Numbered from the stretch's first letter, positions 1-10,284 are shown. The stretch: 37,990 bases of DNA from Chara braunii (GCA_003427395.1 BFEA01000285.1:420475-458464), one strand, 5' to 3'. Notes: generated by a model not told the origin, from the letters alone. Program-made: numbers and translations.

Positions 1-90
<90 letters not shown>
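1..90. repeat. (GA)n microsatellite
   Basis: Uninterrupted GA dinucleotide, 45 units, running off the left edge, so its full length is unknown. Shorter GA runs recur inside the LTRs of element B. Confidence 0.99.
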
Positions 91-93
<3 letters not shown>

Positions 94-414
94 TATGCAG
101 CGACAATGAGGAGAATATACTGATCCTTGATTCTTGCTCATTCATTCATTTATTGTTAACAGGAGGATAATCTGAGATGAGGAGGAAGATGCCACTTGTC
201 TAAATGTGTCTTCTTCTTCTTCCTTTCTTTGTTGTTTTCTCTTCTTGTGCCATTCCATGTCTTTCAGAGTTGGACTCGACGATGTTGTCTCAAAGTTGAG
301 TCTTTCGTCGTTAGTTGTACAGGATCGTGCCAATTCGGAGCCAAGCTTACCTGCAACCGAGAGGTGGTTGAGTCGCGTCAACCCTAATTTACTGTGATTA
401 GGGCAGATGATTTT
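91..414. other. Spacer, no gene recognised
   Basis: Unique-looking sequence with a CT-rich stretch near 208-245. Short ORFs on both strands are low-complexity and resemble no family I know. No promoter or RNA gene seen. Confidence 0.6.
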
Positions 415-611
415 GAAATTGGGGTGGCAAGAGGGAAATAAGCTGCTCCAGCCCCCATCGAAGCAAGAGGGGAGAGTTCAGCTTTGAATCGGGGGAGGAG
501 AGTGAATTTACGTTGATGAGAAGGGGAATCATGAGACATGAACGGTGCAGAGGTGAGGAGCAGAAGGAAGCTCGCATCAGGGTAGGACATCCTGATGATC
601 AACACCTGGAC
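415..611. repeat. Host repeat unit, copy 1
   Basis: This ~195-bp block is repeated in the same orientation at 8395-8587. Shared landmarks are AGGGGAGAGTT, GAGTGAATTTAC, GGTGCAGAGGTGAGGAG, GAAGCTCGCAT and GGACATCCTGATGATCA. Element A lies between the two copies, starting a few bases after the end of this one. The pre-insertion sequence was therefore a head-to-tail tandem duplication. No coding potential is evident. Confidence 0.75.
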
Positions 612-616
612 ACAAA

Positions 617-620
617 CAAT
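617..620. repeat. Target-site duplication of A, left (CAAT)
   Basis: CAAT directly precedes the LTR tip TGCGAGG. The same CAAT follows the other LTR tip at 8395-8398. Four bases is one fewer than the usual 5 bp for Ty3/gypsy. Confidence 0.75.
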
Positions 621-1611
621 TGCGAGGAAAATGAGCAATAGCAAAATGACAGATTTCATATTGCAAAATCACATTGAAAGCCAAGAGGTCCCGTACTGTC
701 CAGAAAGCAGAAGTGCACGGATATTACACCAATGGAGAACCAAAACACTGAATCCAAGTGTCAATGAGAGCATACTCTCGCCATCACCAACATAAATATC
801 CAGAGCCCTTCCCCCTACTTGGCGCTCAGCGCCCAGACTACTGTCCCACAGCTACTTCTAGCCTACAAATTGACAATGCAACTGTTGAAGTCAGCAGCAC
901 CGAAGTACATGAAGATGTTGCCCCTTGCAGACTATCGCCAAGACTAGGTATGTCCCCTCGCGTCATCATCCTCATCTCTTTTTCTCTCTCCCTTGTCTCT
1001 CACCCACGTCTTCTCCCTCATGCACAAAGACCACCACTACACCTTGCCGTACACCCAAGCTCGGCTGGCTATGGAGGCCGAGCTATGGCGCTGCCCTCAG
1101 CAGCACCCTGCACACACGACCGCACGTGCACAAGCACCTTGCCTTAGCGCAGCCTACACCATGCGAGCGCAGGCTCAAGCAGCGCTACCGCACAACTGGC
1201 AAGTGCCCGAATGCTTGGCCAGGCAGCAAGCTCTTTCCTATATGGAAAGAACCTGGCCTGGTCTGCTGCCTGGCTGGGCTTGGCCTGTGCCCAGAAGCTT
1301 CTAGTAGGCCCTATGCCTTGTGCCCCGTACAGTTACTAACTTACTGCCCAACTGCCAGTCGTGCCTTCTGTTGTTGTGTGGCCCAGGGCCTGCTTCCACG
1401 TTCTTCCACAAGTGGCCTGGAGGCCGATGCAGGATGTTGTGGCCCAGGCCTGGGTTTTCCCTCAACCAACTGACACGACCCAACTGTTTGAACCCCAAAT
1501 GCAAAATTGACAAAATAGGCCTCTTGGAATTATCAGGCCTGCCTTCACTTAGGGCGGGCCACATTTCGTAACTTGGCATCATCGGGCTTCCCGAGGAGCT
1601 GATTCCTCGCA
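621..1611 (-). repeat. 3' LTR of element A
   Basis: 991-bp LTR. In element orientation it begins TGCGAGGAATCAG at 1611 and ends CATTTTCCTCGCA at 621. The portion 697-1611 matches 7484-8394 with scattered substitutions. The last 76 bp (621-696) have no partner in the 5' LTR but match the end of the C LTR (CTCATTTTCCTTGCA), which fixes the true boundary. An open frame at 925-1473 lies wholly in the LTR and is not treated as a gene. Confidence 0.88.
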
Positions 1612-1622
1612 TTCTCCTCTAC
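1612..1622 (-). promoter_or_regulatory. Polypurine tract of element A
   Basis: GTAGAGGAGAA on the minus strand, immediately inside the 3' LTR. It aligns with the C tract at 36138-36148. This is the primer site for second-strand DNA synthesis. Confidence 0.7.
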
Positions 1623-1645
1623 TTCGATAGTCCCCTGAGAAGTCC

Positions 1646-2239
1646 TTACTTTGCAGGTAGTGTTCCCTTGAGCTTTCTTTCATATCCTGCAATCACTTCG
1701 GGAGCTGTCTGTTGCAGTTCTTCCCTGGTGAATCATCAATCTTCACTTGGGTCAGTATGGTGTATGAACTAAACACGATACTGCATCCGAGGCTCCGGAG
1801 GTCATCCTCTACCCGGACGTTTTGGCACAGGCATAACTCTGCGCTCCACAATGTCGTAAATGTCGACTTCTCCGTCCATGGTTGGGGGCAGCATAGAGTG
1901 TCTGGAAGGGAACTGGGTGGTTTCAGCGAAAGGTGTGAACTTTGAGGCGTGAAAGACTGGGTGTGTGCGTAAGCGAGCAGGGATTTGAATCACATAGGAT
2001 GGTCCATCAATCTGATCCCCGACTATGTCTAGGACCTCCCATGGGCCAAAGTATTGCAACATTAGTTTTCGTGAGATACCCAACTCCTGACCGAGTTCAG
2101 ATGACTTGACCCAGACTCTGTCACCGATCGGAAATGTGGAAGGCTGTCTATGTTTGTTCTCAGACGCAATCATACTATCCTGAGATTTTCTAATGTGCTC
2201 CACGGCCTGCTGCAGCAACTGTTCGTATTTGATGGCGAA
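1646..2239 (-). pseudogene. pol: Element A integrase C-terminal domain, chromodomain-like tail
   Basis: Minus-strand remnant of the C-terminal part of integrase. The clearest stretch (2218-1802) shows GDRVWVKSSELGQ, FGPWEVLDI, GPSYVIQIPA and HPVFHASK, the usual sequence of the integrase tail before the chromodomain. The chromodomain-like end continues in another frame through WFTREEL-like residues to a TAA at 1646-1648, just before the polypurine tract. It is separated from the integrase core by an in-frame TAA at 2240-2242, and element C has a TAA at the homologous place. Confidence 0.8.
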
Positions 2240-2880
2240 TTATATACTTCCTGGTGCTACAGTCGGCTGATTCTCGGGCAGAAGGAAATCCAGAGCAGAT
2301 CTAGGTTTCCAACCGAGGTGCAATTGATTGGGGGTTAGTCCAGTAGCACTATGCATAACATTGTTATAGAGACTGGCAATAAGCGGTAGTCTCTCATCCC
2401 AATATTCCTGACTAGGTTTGATATAATGCCAGAGCAAATGTTTACTACTCTGTTCATTTGTTCAGCTTGGCCGTTCAACTTAGGGTGGTTCCCGGACATC
2501 ATTTGCAGTTGGGTGCCCATCTGTTGGGTTGTACTTTGCCACAGTTCGCTAGTGAAGCGAACATCTCTGTCACTGACGATGTTCTTTGGCAGACCAAAGT
2601 CCCGTACCCAGTTGTTCACAAACAACTTGATGATGAAGTTAGTCTTCGCTGTTTCTGGCATGACGATTAGTCTAGCAAACTTAGTTAATCGGTCCACTAT
2701 GACGAGGATGTGTCGTTTCCCGCTTTTGCTAGTCACAAGAGTATCCACGAAGCCCATGGACACGCTTTGACCGGGACCATCAGGGATAGGCAAGGGCTTC
2801 ATGAGCCCAAGTGGAGCCTGAGTCCTAGATTTGTCCCTCTGACAAACTTGGCAAGTTTCTACATACTTCTTTGCATCTTA
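2240..2880 (-). pseudogene. pol: Element A integrase catalytic core, frameshifted
   Basis: Retroviral-type integrase core (strand transfer of element cDNA into host DNA). It shows KPLPIPDGPGQ at its start, SMGFVDT where relatives have MDF-D, VIVDRLTKFARL, VSDRDVRFTSELW (second acidic residue) and a GNHPKLNGQAEQMNR region (catalytic Glu). The frame changes near 2430. Only the last cysteines of the N-terminal HHCC zinc finger survive, in a different frame near 2850 (ETCQVCQRDK-like). The deletion described for 2881-2930 removed the rest. Confidence 0.82.
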
Positions 2881-2927
2881 CAGCATAGAGGGCCGCCACG
2901 AACGGACTTTAGTAACAGAGGTGTGGG

Positions 2928-3746
2928 TCATTCACGTATTTTGGCCACTTTGGCATCGCCTAGCCTCAAGTCGTCCGTAGTGATCACATGCCCCAGATAT
3001 AAGATCTTGGTGCGACCGAATTTGCATTTCTCCAAGTTTATCTTATACCGGTGCTGTCGTAGGAGACCTAGCATTATTTTCAGGTGTTCAGCTTGCTCCT
3101 CTACAGTCCTACTAAAGATTTGAAGATCGTCGAGGTACACAATGATAAACTTATCTATGTAGTCATGAAAAATCTGATTCATTGCGTGCTGAAATGTACA
3201 AGGTGTATTGCATAGACCAAAGGGCATCGCCACAAGCCCGTACCTGGTCTGAAAAACAGTTTTGTGTTGATCCTCAGGCATAATGGCAATTTGATGGTAT
3301 CCGGACTTAATATCTATCTTTGTGAAGTATCGACATCCTTGTATTCTATCCAGGAGGTCCTTGATGCGGGGTAGAGGCCTTGCGTTCTTAACTATGATGG
3401 CATTTAGGCCTCTATAGTCAATCCACATCCTCAGGGTCCACCCTTTCTTAGGGACAAAGAGAACTGGTGCTCTATAGGGGAACGTAATTGGTCAAATCCA
3501 ACACTTCTTTGTAAGCTCCTTGAGCTTGCGGCGGAGCTCATCCAACTCTGCAGGAGACATCGTATAGATCCATCCTCTAGGTACTTGACTACCGGGGACG
3601 ATTTTTATCGCATGGACTATGGTGACCTCCCTTTCTACCACACCCCTAGGCTCCTCAAAAAGGTATGAATGACTCGCAACGACTGCTTCTATCTCTGGAG
3701 GTGTTTTTAAGGCCTCCCCTTTCTCAAAGAAAAAGACTAAATACAT
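2928..3746 (-). pseudogene. pol: Element A reverse transcriptase, truncated before RNase H
   Basis: Two frames cover the RT N-terminal linker and palm. 3746-3492 holds the EIEAVVASHSYLF, GVVEREVTIVHA and MSPAELDELRRKL segments. 3428-2928 holds [41 protein letters not shown], the catalytic IVYLDDLQIF (YLDD) and KCKFGRTKILYLGHV. The thumb stops around KIREW. Thereafter the sequence jumps to the end of the integrase zinc finger, so the connection domain and RNase H are missing. The stop and frame change at 3429-3491 also break it. Confidence 0.88.
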
Positions 3747-3835
3747 CCCCTCCTCGTGGTTCTGCTATAATAGTTATAGAAAGATGCAGCACACATGTAG
3801 TCATAGTTCTCCATTAAACTGCTAGCTTTATACCT

Positions 3836-4415
3836 CTACCGTGTAACGGTCCTTCCGTTTAGCAACTTGTGGATCATCACCTTCCTATCCAAATCGAATT
3901 GTGGCTTTGCCACCATTGCCACCTCGAGGTAGTACTTACCTAGGAGCGTGTCAAATGACAGTTTGTCGCTCACAAGGAATGAGATCTTGTGTCTAAGTTC
4001 CCCTCCTCCATAGGAGAAGGTGCAAACTACGTCCTCAACATAGTCTTGGAGAACCATATTGTGCTTGTTGGCTAACGTGGATGCTACAAATTTGCTTAGC
4101 CGTTGCACTTTGTCCCCTAAGTGCAACCTTTCCACATAAGCATGAGTGATGAAGTTCCGTGTAGAGCCTATCTATGTCTGCGAAGGCACCCACTTTCCGG
4201 CCACCTACATCAACCTCTACCACAAAATGTTCACCTTTAGGACCTCTACTAATCATCGCCCAAGAGTCTCTAGGGTCCTTCCCTGACCACTCAACTTCTA
4301 ACTCTTCTAAGGACTCAGACATATCTCTCGAGCAGAGCATCGGTTGGTCCACATGTGTCTGCGGGGCGACTAGGGGGTCAATAGCCTTGGCCAACGCCTG
4401 AAGTGGGGAAGGCAA
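3836..4415 (-). pseudogene. pro: Element A aspartic protease region, frameshifted
   Basis: This aligns with the C protease ORF at 22922-23449. Shared segments are ESLEELEVEWSGKDP, GPKGEHFVVEVDVGGRKV and, in the second frame (4135-3836), RLHLGDKVQRLSKFV, LANKHNMVLQDYVEDV and GGGELRHKISFLVSDKL. The active-site segment falls at the frame change near 4170, so the Asp-Thr/Ser-Gly-like motif is destroyed. It lies in the -1 frame relative to gag. Confidence 0.75.
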
Positions 4416-4417
4416 TG

Positions 4418-6293
4418 TTAGCCCTTCAGCGCGAGTAAGAGCGGCGGAAACTCCTTTTTGCTTCGGCAGGCTCTAGCCGTGTGACCAAAGTTGCCAGAAT
4501 TGAGACATGTGCCCCTAGCAACTCGGTCTCTCCACACCTCGTAGTCTAAACCAAGTCGGACCCAAACTGGTATCCCTTGGTCGCCTTGACCTTTATATCG
4601 GCCTACCTTTTGTTTCCCGGTCCCCTTAGCCTTTTCCTTGATAGGTGCCACGGCTCCCCCATCTGAAATCTCACTGGCCCCATCCTGCTTTGTGTCTTCC
4701 CCAAAGTCAGGGAAGTCGTCAATCTCAATCGTCTGACCATTGTGGTCGACGAACATAAGATTGCCCTTCTTCCTCCAATCCTAGGGAAGCTTCTTGTTGC
4801 TCCCATCCATCGGACCCTGCTGTGCGGTCCTAAGTTTGGCCTCTATATGTAAGGCCTTCTTGCTGAAAGTAGCGAAGTTATGGACATCGATGGTGGCCTC
4901 GTCCACCAACTTGTTATTGACATCCGTGGGCAGACATCGTAGATAATCTGTGAGGAGTACCTGCGGGTCATAGCACACTCGAGGTACCACGATTAGACGT
5001 TCTACAACGTATGTGACCTCATGAACTGTTCGGTACCGTTTTGAACCAAGACTAGCTAGTGAGTCAGTGGCCTTATGAGCCCCTAGAGGATTATGCCACC
5101 CATTATACACAGTCCGTACTTAGTCTTCCAATGTCCGGGCCTGGGCCCAGTCATCGAAGTTCTGACCGAAGCCCTCTTGCTGCACTAGACCATTTAACCA
5201 TTGTGCTGCAGAGCCTTCCAGAAAGGATGCGGCGACTATAACTTCCTCTTCTGGCCTTGTGAGCTTGTGTCTCACATAAGTAGGCACGGTCCTCACCCAG
5301 GTGTCCAGATCCTCATCCTTCTTCTTGTCGCCAAAGAAGGGCTTAGGACTCAGCAAGGGGGTCTTGGGCATCCACTGCATGGGTTGGATTGCCCTAGGTG
5401 TCTGTTGCATTGGCTGCGTAACCAATGTGGCAGATAGCGGCATGCTACCCTGAGGCTGCCCTAATGGTTGGACTATAGCTGCAACTGTCATTGACGGAAG
5501 GGGCAGAATTCTAAGGACTTGACCACTACCTGTTGTTACACCACCCGAAAGAGGCATGCCAAGCATAGGAGAGAAAGAGGGCCCCGCCGGCGACCGCGTC
5601 ACTGAGGGACCCGCAGCCGTAGGGGAAGCTACATAGTATTGCGGCTGTCTCATCATAGGACGAGGAACCTGCAGTGTTGCTGCAATGCGATTCTAGCCGG
5701 CCACTAGCTTAGCCAATAGCTCCTGCTGCACTACTTGTGCTTCAACCACGCAAAGCAATGAGTGTCGCAGTGACTTGACCGCATGATCCAGTGTTGACTC
5801 ATCTAGTGTCTCTAGCTCTTCTAACTCCTGCCTCCTAGCTCCTAGTCTGGCTTTTCCCATTCTAGCCCATTGTCTTCTCTCTTCTACTTCCCTCTGCTTG
5901 TAGGATCTCATAATCTTCTGGCATGAGTTGAGGCTGCTGGCTGAATTGCAAACCAACAGACTGACTAATGGAAACTTGAGAGTCACCCTGACTGACACCT
6001 GATGAAGAGACATGAGATGAGACTTGTGACACGGTAGAGGCGGTAGCCATAGCTCCCTCAACATTGGCCCTAGTGTTTGCTTCTAGTGCTACTGCTAGTT
6101 CTCTTTCAGCATTGGTTGCTGCTTTCCTAGCCCTCTGTAATGTCGTCCTCTCCCTGGCTTCTCTCCGTAGCCTCCTTTCTTCTCCTTGATCTAACTCCAG
6201 GAAAGTGATCGGTCGACTGAGTGCAGTTCTGTGAGTAACTCTAAGATCCTCCACTAATCTTTCCTCCTCCTCATTGCTTTCCTCTTCACTCAT
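4418..6293 (-). pseudogene. gag: Element A Gag, several stops and one frameshift
   Basis: Structural Gag polyprotein remnant starting at an ATG at 6293 (context matching the C gag start). The charged N-terminus (MSEEESNEEEERL) leads into an Arg/Glu-rich segment. The frame then shifts near 5905 and runs on with in-frame stops at 5693-5695, 5120-5122 and 4781-4783. A capsid-like region contains PKTPLLSPKPFFGDKK, DLDTWVRTVPTYV, ASFLEGSAAQWLNGL and FSKKALHIEAKLR. Near 4472-4513 is a zinc knuckle with Ser at the second Cys (CX2SX4HX4C), so metal binding is doubtful. Confidence 0.85.
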
Positions 6294-7483
6294 GAGCTAC
6301 AGTGACATGTGATCTAAACTAGAATCCACACTGAATCCTGCCTCAGCATGACACTCAACCGAGTAATAACAATCAACTAATTTCGGTCAGCTTGGAGAAA
6401 AGTAGTCAAGTAGTAATCAACAACCAATGTTAGATCCGGAGAGGTAAATCCATTTTTATTTTTAGACTATTATGAAACTGAATGCAATGCAGCAGGGATG
6501 TACTATTCTATTTGCATATGTCTGTTAGTTGTTAACCAAGTCCGCAACAACTAAATAATCAAAAATAAAAATAAGTCACCTGTGGAGATGCATGTTGGAT
6601 GGCAAATAATCCAAGTTCAGCGACGAACAATTTGCCAGAATCTTCCCTCCCCCTGTATCCCTCTTGAGTAGTCACTTATGTCGACGTCCTGAGCACCTGG
6701 TTGAGCAGCGCGTCTAAAGGTGTGCAATCCGGCCCACCGCTTTGCCCCAAGTCTATGCTAAGCCTGCCAGCCCTGCATTTTCTTTATTCTCACATGCAAG
6801 GAGCCTTACATCTGATTGATCTGACTGATCAAAAGGCAGTTTAAGGATAGCCCCCAGGGTCCTCAGGAATTATTTAACGCCATAGACAAGACGACTATCA
6901 CAGCCAGGATTCAATCTGAATACACCAGAAATGTTTATAGACGGTCTGGTATGCGGCTCTTATACGGCTGGCATGCCCAGCATGACCTCTAAGAGCACAG
7001 CAAGCAGAACCAAGGACTTGCGGCAAAGCATGTGTGTACTAGTCCCAGCGGGTTGGCATGGTGACCGTGACCCGAGTGCTTCGTCCAGGGCCCTTCAGAG
7101 GCTTCACCCATCTCCCACCAGCTTGCTGCCCAGGAAGAATGTCGACTCTCAAGGTTGAGCGCTCGCGACGCCTCACATCGAGAGGACTCTCAAGACAGAA
7201 CTCACTTCCTCACGGTAAGAAGCAATGAAGAGGGTAGATAAGGATGGGAGCAATGTACCTCATAATGCTGCCCCCAACCACAGATTTCTCACCAGCAACC
7301 TGACGACGTGCATTTATGATGACCGGTCTTTACCTTGGCACAACAAACAGCGAAATGCCAGCGAGTTCTCATCGTCCACCTTGGCTTGAAATGTCACATC
7401 AGCGAGTTCTCATCATCCAGCGTACACCCCAATGTCACCACGTAGCCTTCCTGGCACGCCCACACAATCCTGGGCCGCTGCAC
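6294..7483 (-). other. Leader (5' untranslated region) of element A
   Basis: Non-coding sequence between the truncated 5' LTR and the gag ATG. Several blocks align with the C leader (19678-20943): the GAAGGCTACGTGGTGA block (about 7439-7454), a TGTGGTTGGGGGCAGC-like block near 7270, CTTGAGAGTCCTCTC near 7180-7195, and GTTAAATAATTCC near 6870-6883. About 110 bp present in C between the PBS and the first block is missing here, including the PBS itself. Confidence 0.75.
6934..6939 (-). promoter_or_regulatory. TATA-like motif in the element A leader
   Basis: Minus strand reads GTCTATAAACA. The homologous position in C reads GTCTATAAATA (20316-20323). It lies ~645 bp upstream of the gag ATG and downstream of the LTR, an unusual place for a retrotransposon TATA box. 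Function is inferred from conservation only. Confidence 0.4.
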
Positions 7484-8394
7484 TGTCCAGAAACCAGAAG
7501 TGCACCGATATTACACCAATGGAGAACCAAAACACTGAATCCGAGTGTCAATGAGAGCATACTCTCGCCATCACCAACATAAGTATCCAGAGCCCTTCCC
7601 CCTGCTTGGCAATCAGCGCCCAGACTACTATCACACAGCTACTTCTAGCCTACGAATTGACAATGCAACTGTTGAAGTCAGCAGCAGCACCGAAGTACAT
7701 GAAGATGTTGCCCCTTGCAGACTATCGCCAAGACTAGGTATGTGCCCTCACGTCATCATCCTCATCTCTCTTTCTCTCTCCCTTGTCTTGCACCCACGTC
7801 TCCGTCCTCATGCACGAAGACCACCACTACATCTTGCTGTACACCCAAGCTGAGCTGGCTATGGATGCCAAGCTATGGTGCTGCCCTCAGCAGCGCCCTG
7901 CACACACAACCGCACGTGCACCAGCACCTTGCCTTAGCGCAGCCTACAGCATGTGAGCGCAGGCTCAAGCAGCGCTGCCGCACAACTGGCAAGTGCCCGA
8001 ATGCTTGGCCAGGCAGCGAGCTCTTTCCTATATGGAAAGAGCCTGGCCTGGTCTGCTGCCTGGCTGGGCTGGGCCTGTGCCCAGAAGCTTCCGGTAGGCC
8101 CTGTGCCCTGTGCCCCGTACAGTTACTGCGCAACTGCAGGTCGTGCATTCTGCTGTGCGTGTAGCCCAGGGCCTGCTTCCACGTTCTTCCAGAAGTGGCC
8201 CGGAGGCCTATGCAGGATGTTCCGGCCTGGGCCTGGGTTTTCCCTCAACCAGCTGACGCGACCCAACTGTCTGAGCCCCAAATGCAAAATTGACAACATA
8301 GGCCTCTTGGAATTATCAGGCCCGCCTTCACTTAGGGCGGGCCACATTTCGTAACAGGACCCCATCGAGATTGCCGAGGAGCTGATTCCTCACA
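7484..8394 (-). repeat. 5' LTR of element A, truncated on its inner side
   Basis: 911 bp remain. In element orientation it begins TGTGAGGAATCAG at 8394 and matches 697-1611. The final ~76 bp of the LTR (present at 621-696) are absent. The sequence passes at 7483 directly into leader DNA without a primer binding site. A frame at 7715-8164 is the LTR counterpart of 925-1473 and is not called as a gene. Confidence 0.87.
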
Positions 8395-8398
8395 CAAT
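8395..8398. repeat. Target-site duplication of A, right (CAAT)
   Basis: CAAT follows the LTR tip CCTCACA and matches 617-620. Confidence 0.75.
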
Positions 8399-8587
8399 TT
8401 GGTTGAACAGGGAATTAAACTGCCCAGCCCTCGATCCAAGCAGGAGGGGAGAGTTTGACTTTGAATCAGGGGAGAAGAGTGAATTTACAGTGATGAGCAG
8501 GGAATGATGAGGACATGAATGGTGCAGAGGTGAGGAGTGGAATGAAGCTCGCATGGGAATAGGACATCCTGATGATCAGCACCTTGA
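8395..8587. repeat. Host repeat unit, copy 2
   Basis: Partner of 415-611, directly following the right end of element A. The rest of the spacer up to 8769 (including a T-rich run near 8602-8610) holds nothing recognisable. Confidence 0.72.
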
Positions 8588-8769
8588 CGGTTGTACAGCA
8601 ATTTTTTTTACTACTCCCCAATGTCCCCATGGACAAAGTTAGCGGCTCGTAGGTCAACTGTAGAGAAGAGACTGTATATGTTGCCAAATTCAAATTCACC
8701 TGCGAGCAAATCTCCTACAGAGCCATTGGGGGCTGGACAATCTACTCAGCAAATCTTGTGTCATTGAGG

Positions 8770-8774
8770 TGCAG
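8770..8774. repeat. Target-site duplication of B, left (TGCAG)
   Basis: TGCAG directly precedes the LTR start TGTGGCATACTG and is repeated at 18003-18007 after the 3' LTR. Five bases, the standard Ty3/gypsy length. Confidence 0.93.
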
Positions 8775-9929
8775 TGTGGCATACTGCGTAGCCACATGGG
8801 CCCTGCAGGGCCCGTCCCGCACTTTCAGCCTAAAAGCCTAAAACTTAGGGCTTACAGGCCCCGGTCATTTCAGCCTGAAAGCTGAAAAACGAGGGCCTGC
8901 AGGCCCTACTCCGTTTTCAGCCTATTTCTGGGCCTGAGGCTTTTCAGCCTGAAACGGAGGGCCATATTCAGGCCCTCATTGTGTTCGACCTACCTAAGAC
9001 TCAGGCACAGAAACAGGGTTTCGGGAACAGGCCAGAAATAGCCTGTTCCCCACGCCAGCTCGAGCAGGAGCTGCAGCTGCAGCCCCTGACTGTCCCAGGC
9101 ATTGGCAAGAGCAGCCTCCTGGACTGCTGCCTCGCCTGCAGCCAGTCCAGGCCGAGTAGTACATAGGGGTTCCCATGCACTTCCGAGGCAGGTAGTTGGA
9201 CAGTAGTCAGGTAGTAGTCTTCAGGATAGCGGAGCAGCACTCAGGAGGAGCGCTGCCCAGGGCAGCTTAGCGCTAGTGGTAGTCTTCAGCGCTGGGCGCC
9301 ATAGCTGTAGTCTTCAGCGCTGGGCGCTATAGTAGTAGTAGTAGTAGTAGTGGTATAGGAAAGAGATGACTGGCGGAGGCTAGTGGTACTTACCTGTGGC
9401 GCCATCGCTCCAGCTCCATCTTCGAGGTACCTGCATCACAGCGCCACCTTCACAGGTTAGTACTGGACTGAGAGAGAGAGAGAGTTCTTCTTCTTCCTCT
9501 TCTAAGTCCACCATCTCTTCTTCCCCTCTCGCTGCCTACTTCTCAGTATCTGTGGACTACGAGAGAGAGATATGACCTGAGACTTGACGACATTGGATAC
9601 AGACTCGACATTTGGGATTCAGACATTTTGACGAGGGACTATTTGGGCCTGTGCNGAAGACTTGGTGTTGACGACATTCCCATCTTTCCCTCTTCTTCGT
9701 CTAACCCCCCTCTTCTTCGTCTGTGTATGTGTGGGGCTGGTGCAGTCTTCCTGTGTGAAGCGCCAGACCCCTTTCACACCCTGGGACGATGATGATGATG
9801 TATGTTCAGGGCTGCATTGCAACATTGATTGTTCGGATCATTGGTATCTAAGTCTTCCGTTTGCGCCATCTTGTACTTCGTATTGAGAGGTCAGTTCTTG
9901 TTCTGGTCTGCACGTTACAGTATGCAACA
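8775..9929 (+). repeat. 5' LTR of element B
   Basis: 1155 bp from TGTGGCATACTG to CAGTATGCAACA. These tips form a 12-bp inverted repeat with one mismatch. Inside, a CAGCGCTGGGCGC unit of about 28 bp is tandemly doubled (9280-9304 and 9308-9332), followed by a GTA microsatellite. The 3' LTR has a single copy. Further on are GA runs and a GATGATGATGATG run. This LTR would carry the element promoter; I see no unambiguous TATA box. Confidence 0.95.
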
Positions 9930-9932
9930 GTT

Positions 9933-9944
9933 TGGTATCGGAGC
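9933..9944 (+). promoter_or_regulatory. Primer binding site of element B (tRNA-iMet type)
   Basis: TGGTATCGGAGC, 3 nt after the LTR end. It is complementary to the 3' end of plant initiator Met tRNA, except that the eighth base is G instead of A, which still allows a G-U wobble pair. C has the identical variant; D has the standard A. Confidence 0.9.
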
Positions 9945-10054
9945 GGACCTCTCATTCAGAGGACCCGCTCAGTCAAGTAGCAAGCTTGCTTGATCTATTG
10001 ATCTCATTAGTAAATCAAGTAGGACTTCGTCAAATCTCTGAAAAAAAAATTCTG

Positions 10055-10265
10055 GCAACAATTATCTGAAATTTCTGATATTCGCATTTCGTTTTACCTG
10101 AAAATTTCTGATATTGGTATTTCGTTTTTATGTAACAAATATCTGAAAATTTCGGATAAATCGCATTTCGTTTTGTCTGAAAATTCCCGATAGTTGCATT
10201 TCGTTTCTCTGAAATTTCGCATACATAGCTGAAATTTCTGATCTTAGTATTTCATTTTCTAGGCA
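10055..10265 (+). repeat. AT-rich tandem repeats in the B leader
   Basis: Five degenerate units built on CTGAAAATTTCTGATA followed by GCATTTCGTTTT (cores near 10085, 10119, 10171, 10197 and 10247). The composition is sharply AT-rich compared with the GC-rich gag-pol that follows. Non-coding. Confidence 0.7.
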
Positions 10266-10284
10266 TATTGGGATAACGATAGAA

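Larger units (their letters stand above)
621..8394 (-). mobile_element. Element A: decayed Ty3/gypsy retrotransposon
   Basis: Minus-strand element bounded by LTRs at 621-1611 (3' LTR) and 7484-8394 (5' LTR). The 4-bp duplication CAAT lies immediately outside both ends (617-620 and 8395-8398). The LTR tips form an inverted pair, TGCGAGGAA and TTCCTCGCA. Gag, protease, RT and integrase remnants occur in order. It is the same family as element C: leader, Gag, integrase and LTR tips align by eye. It is non-functional, because the primer binding site, the RNase H domain and the integrase zinc finger are all deleted and every ORF carries stops or frameshifts. Confidence 0.9.

Noticed and set aside
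925-1473. 182-codon open frame, with a counterpart at 7715-8164
   Set aside because: Both lie entirely inside the LTRs of A, on the strand opposite the element. The similarity is explained by LTR duplication and the C-termini differ through frameshifts. No domain recognised.
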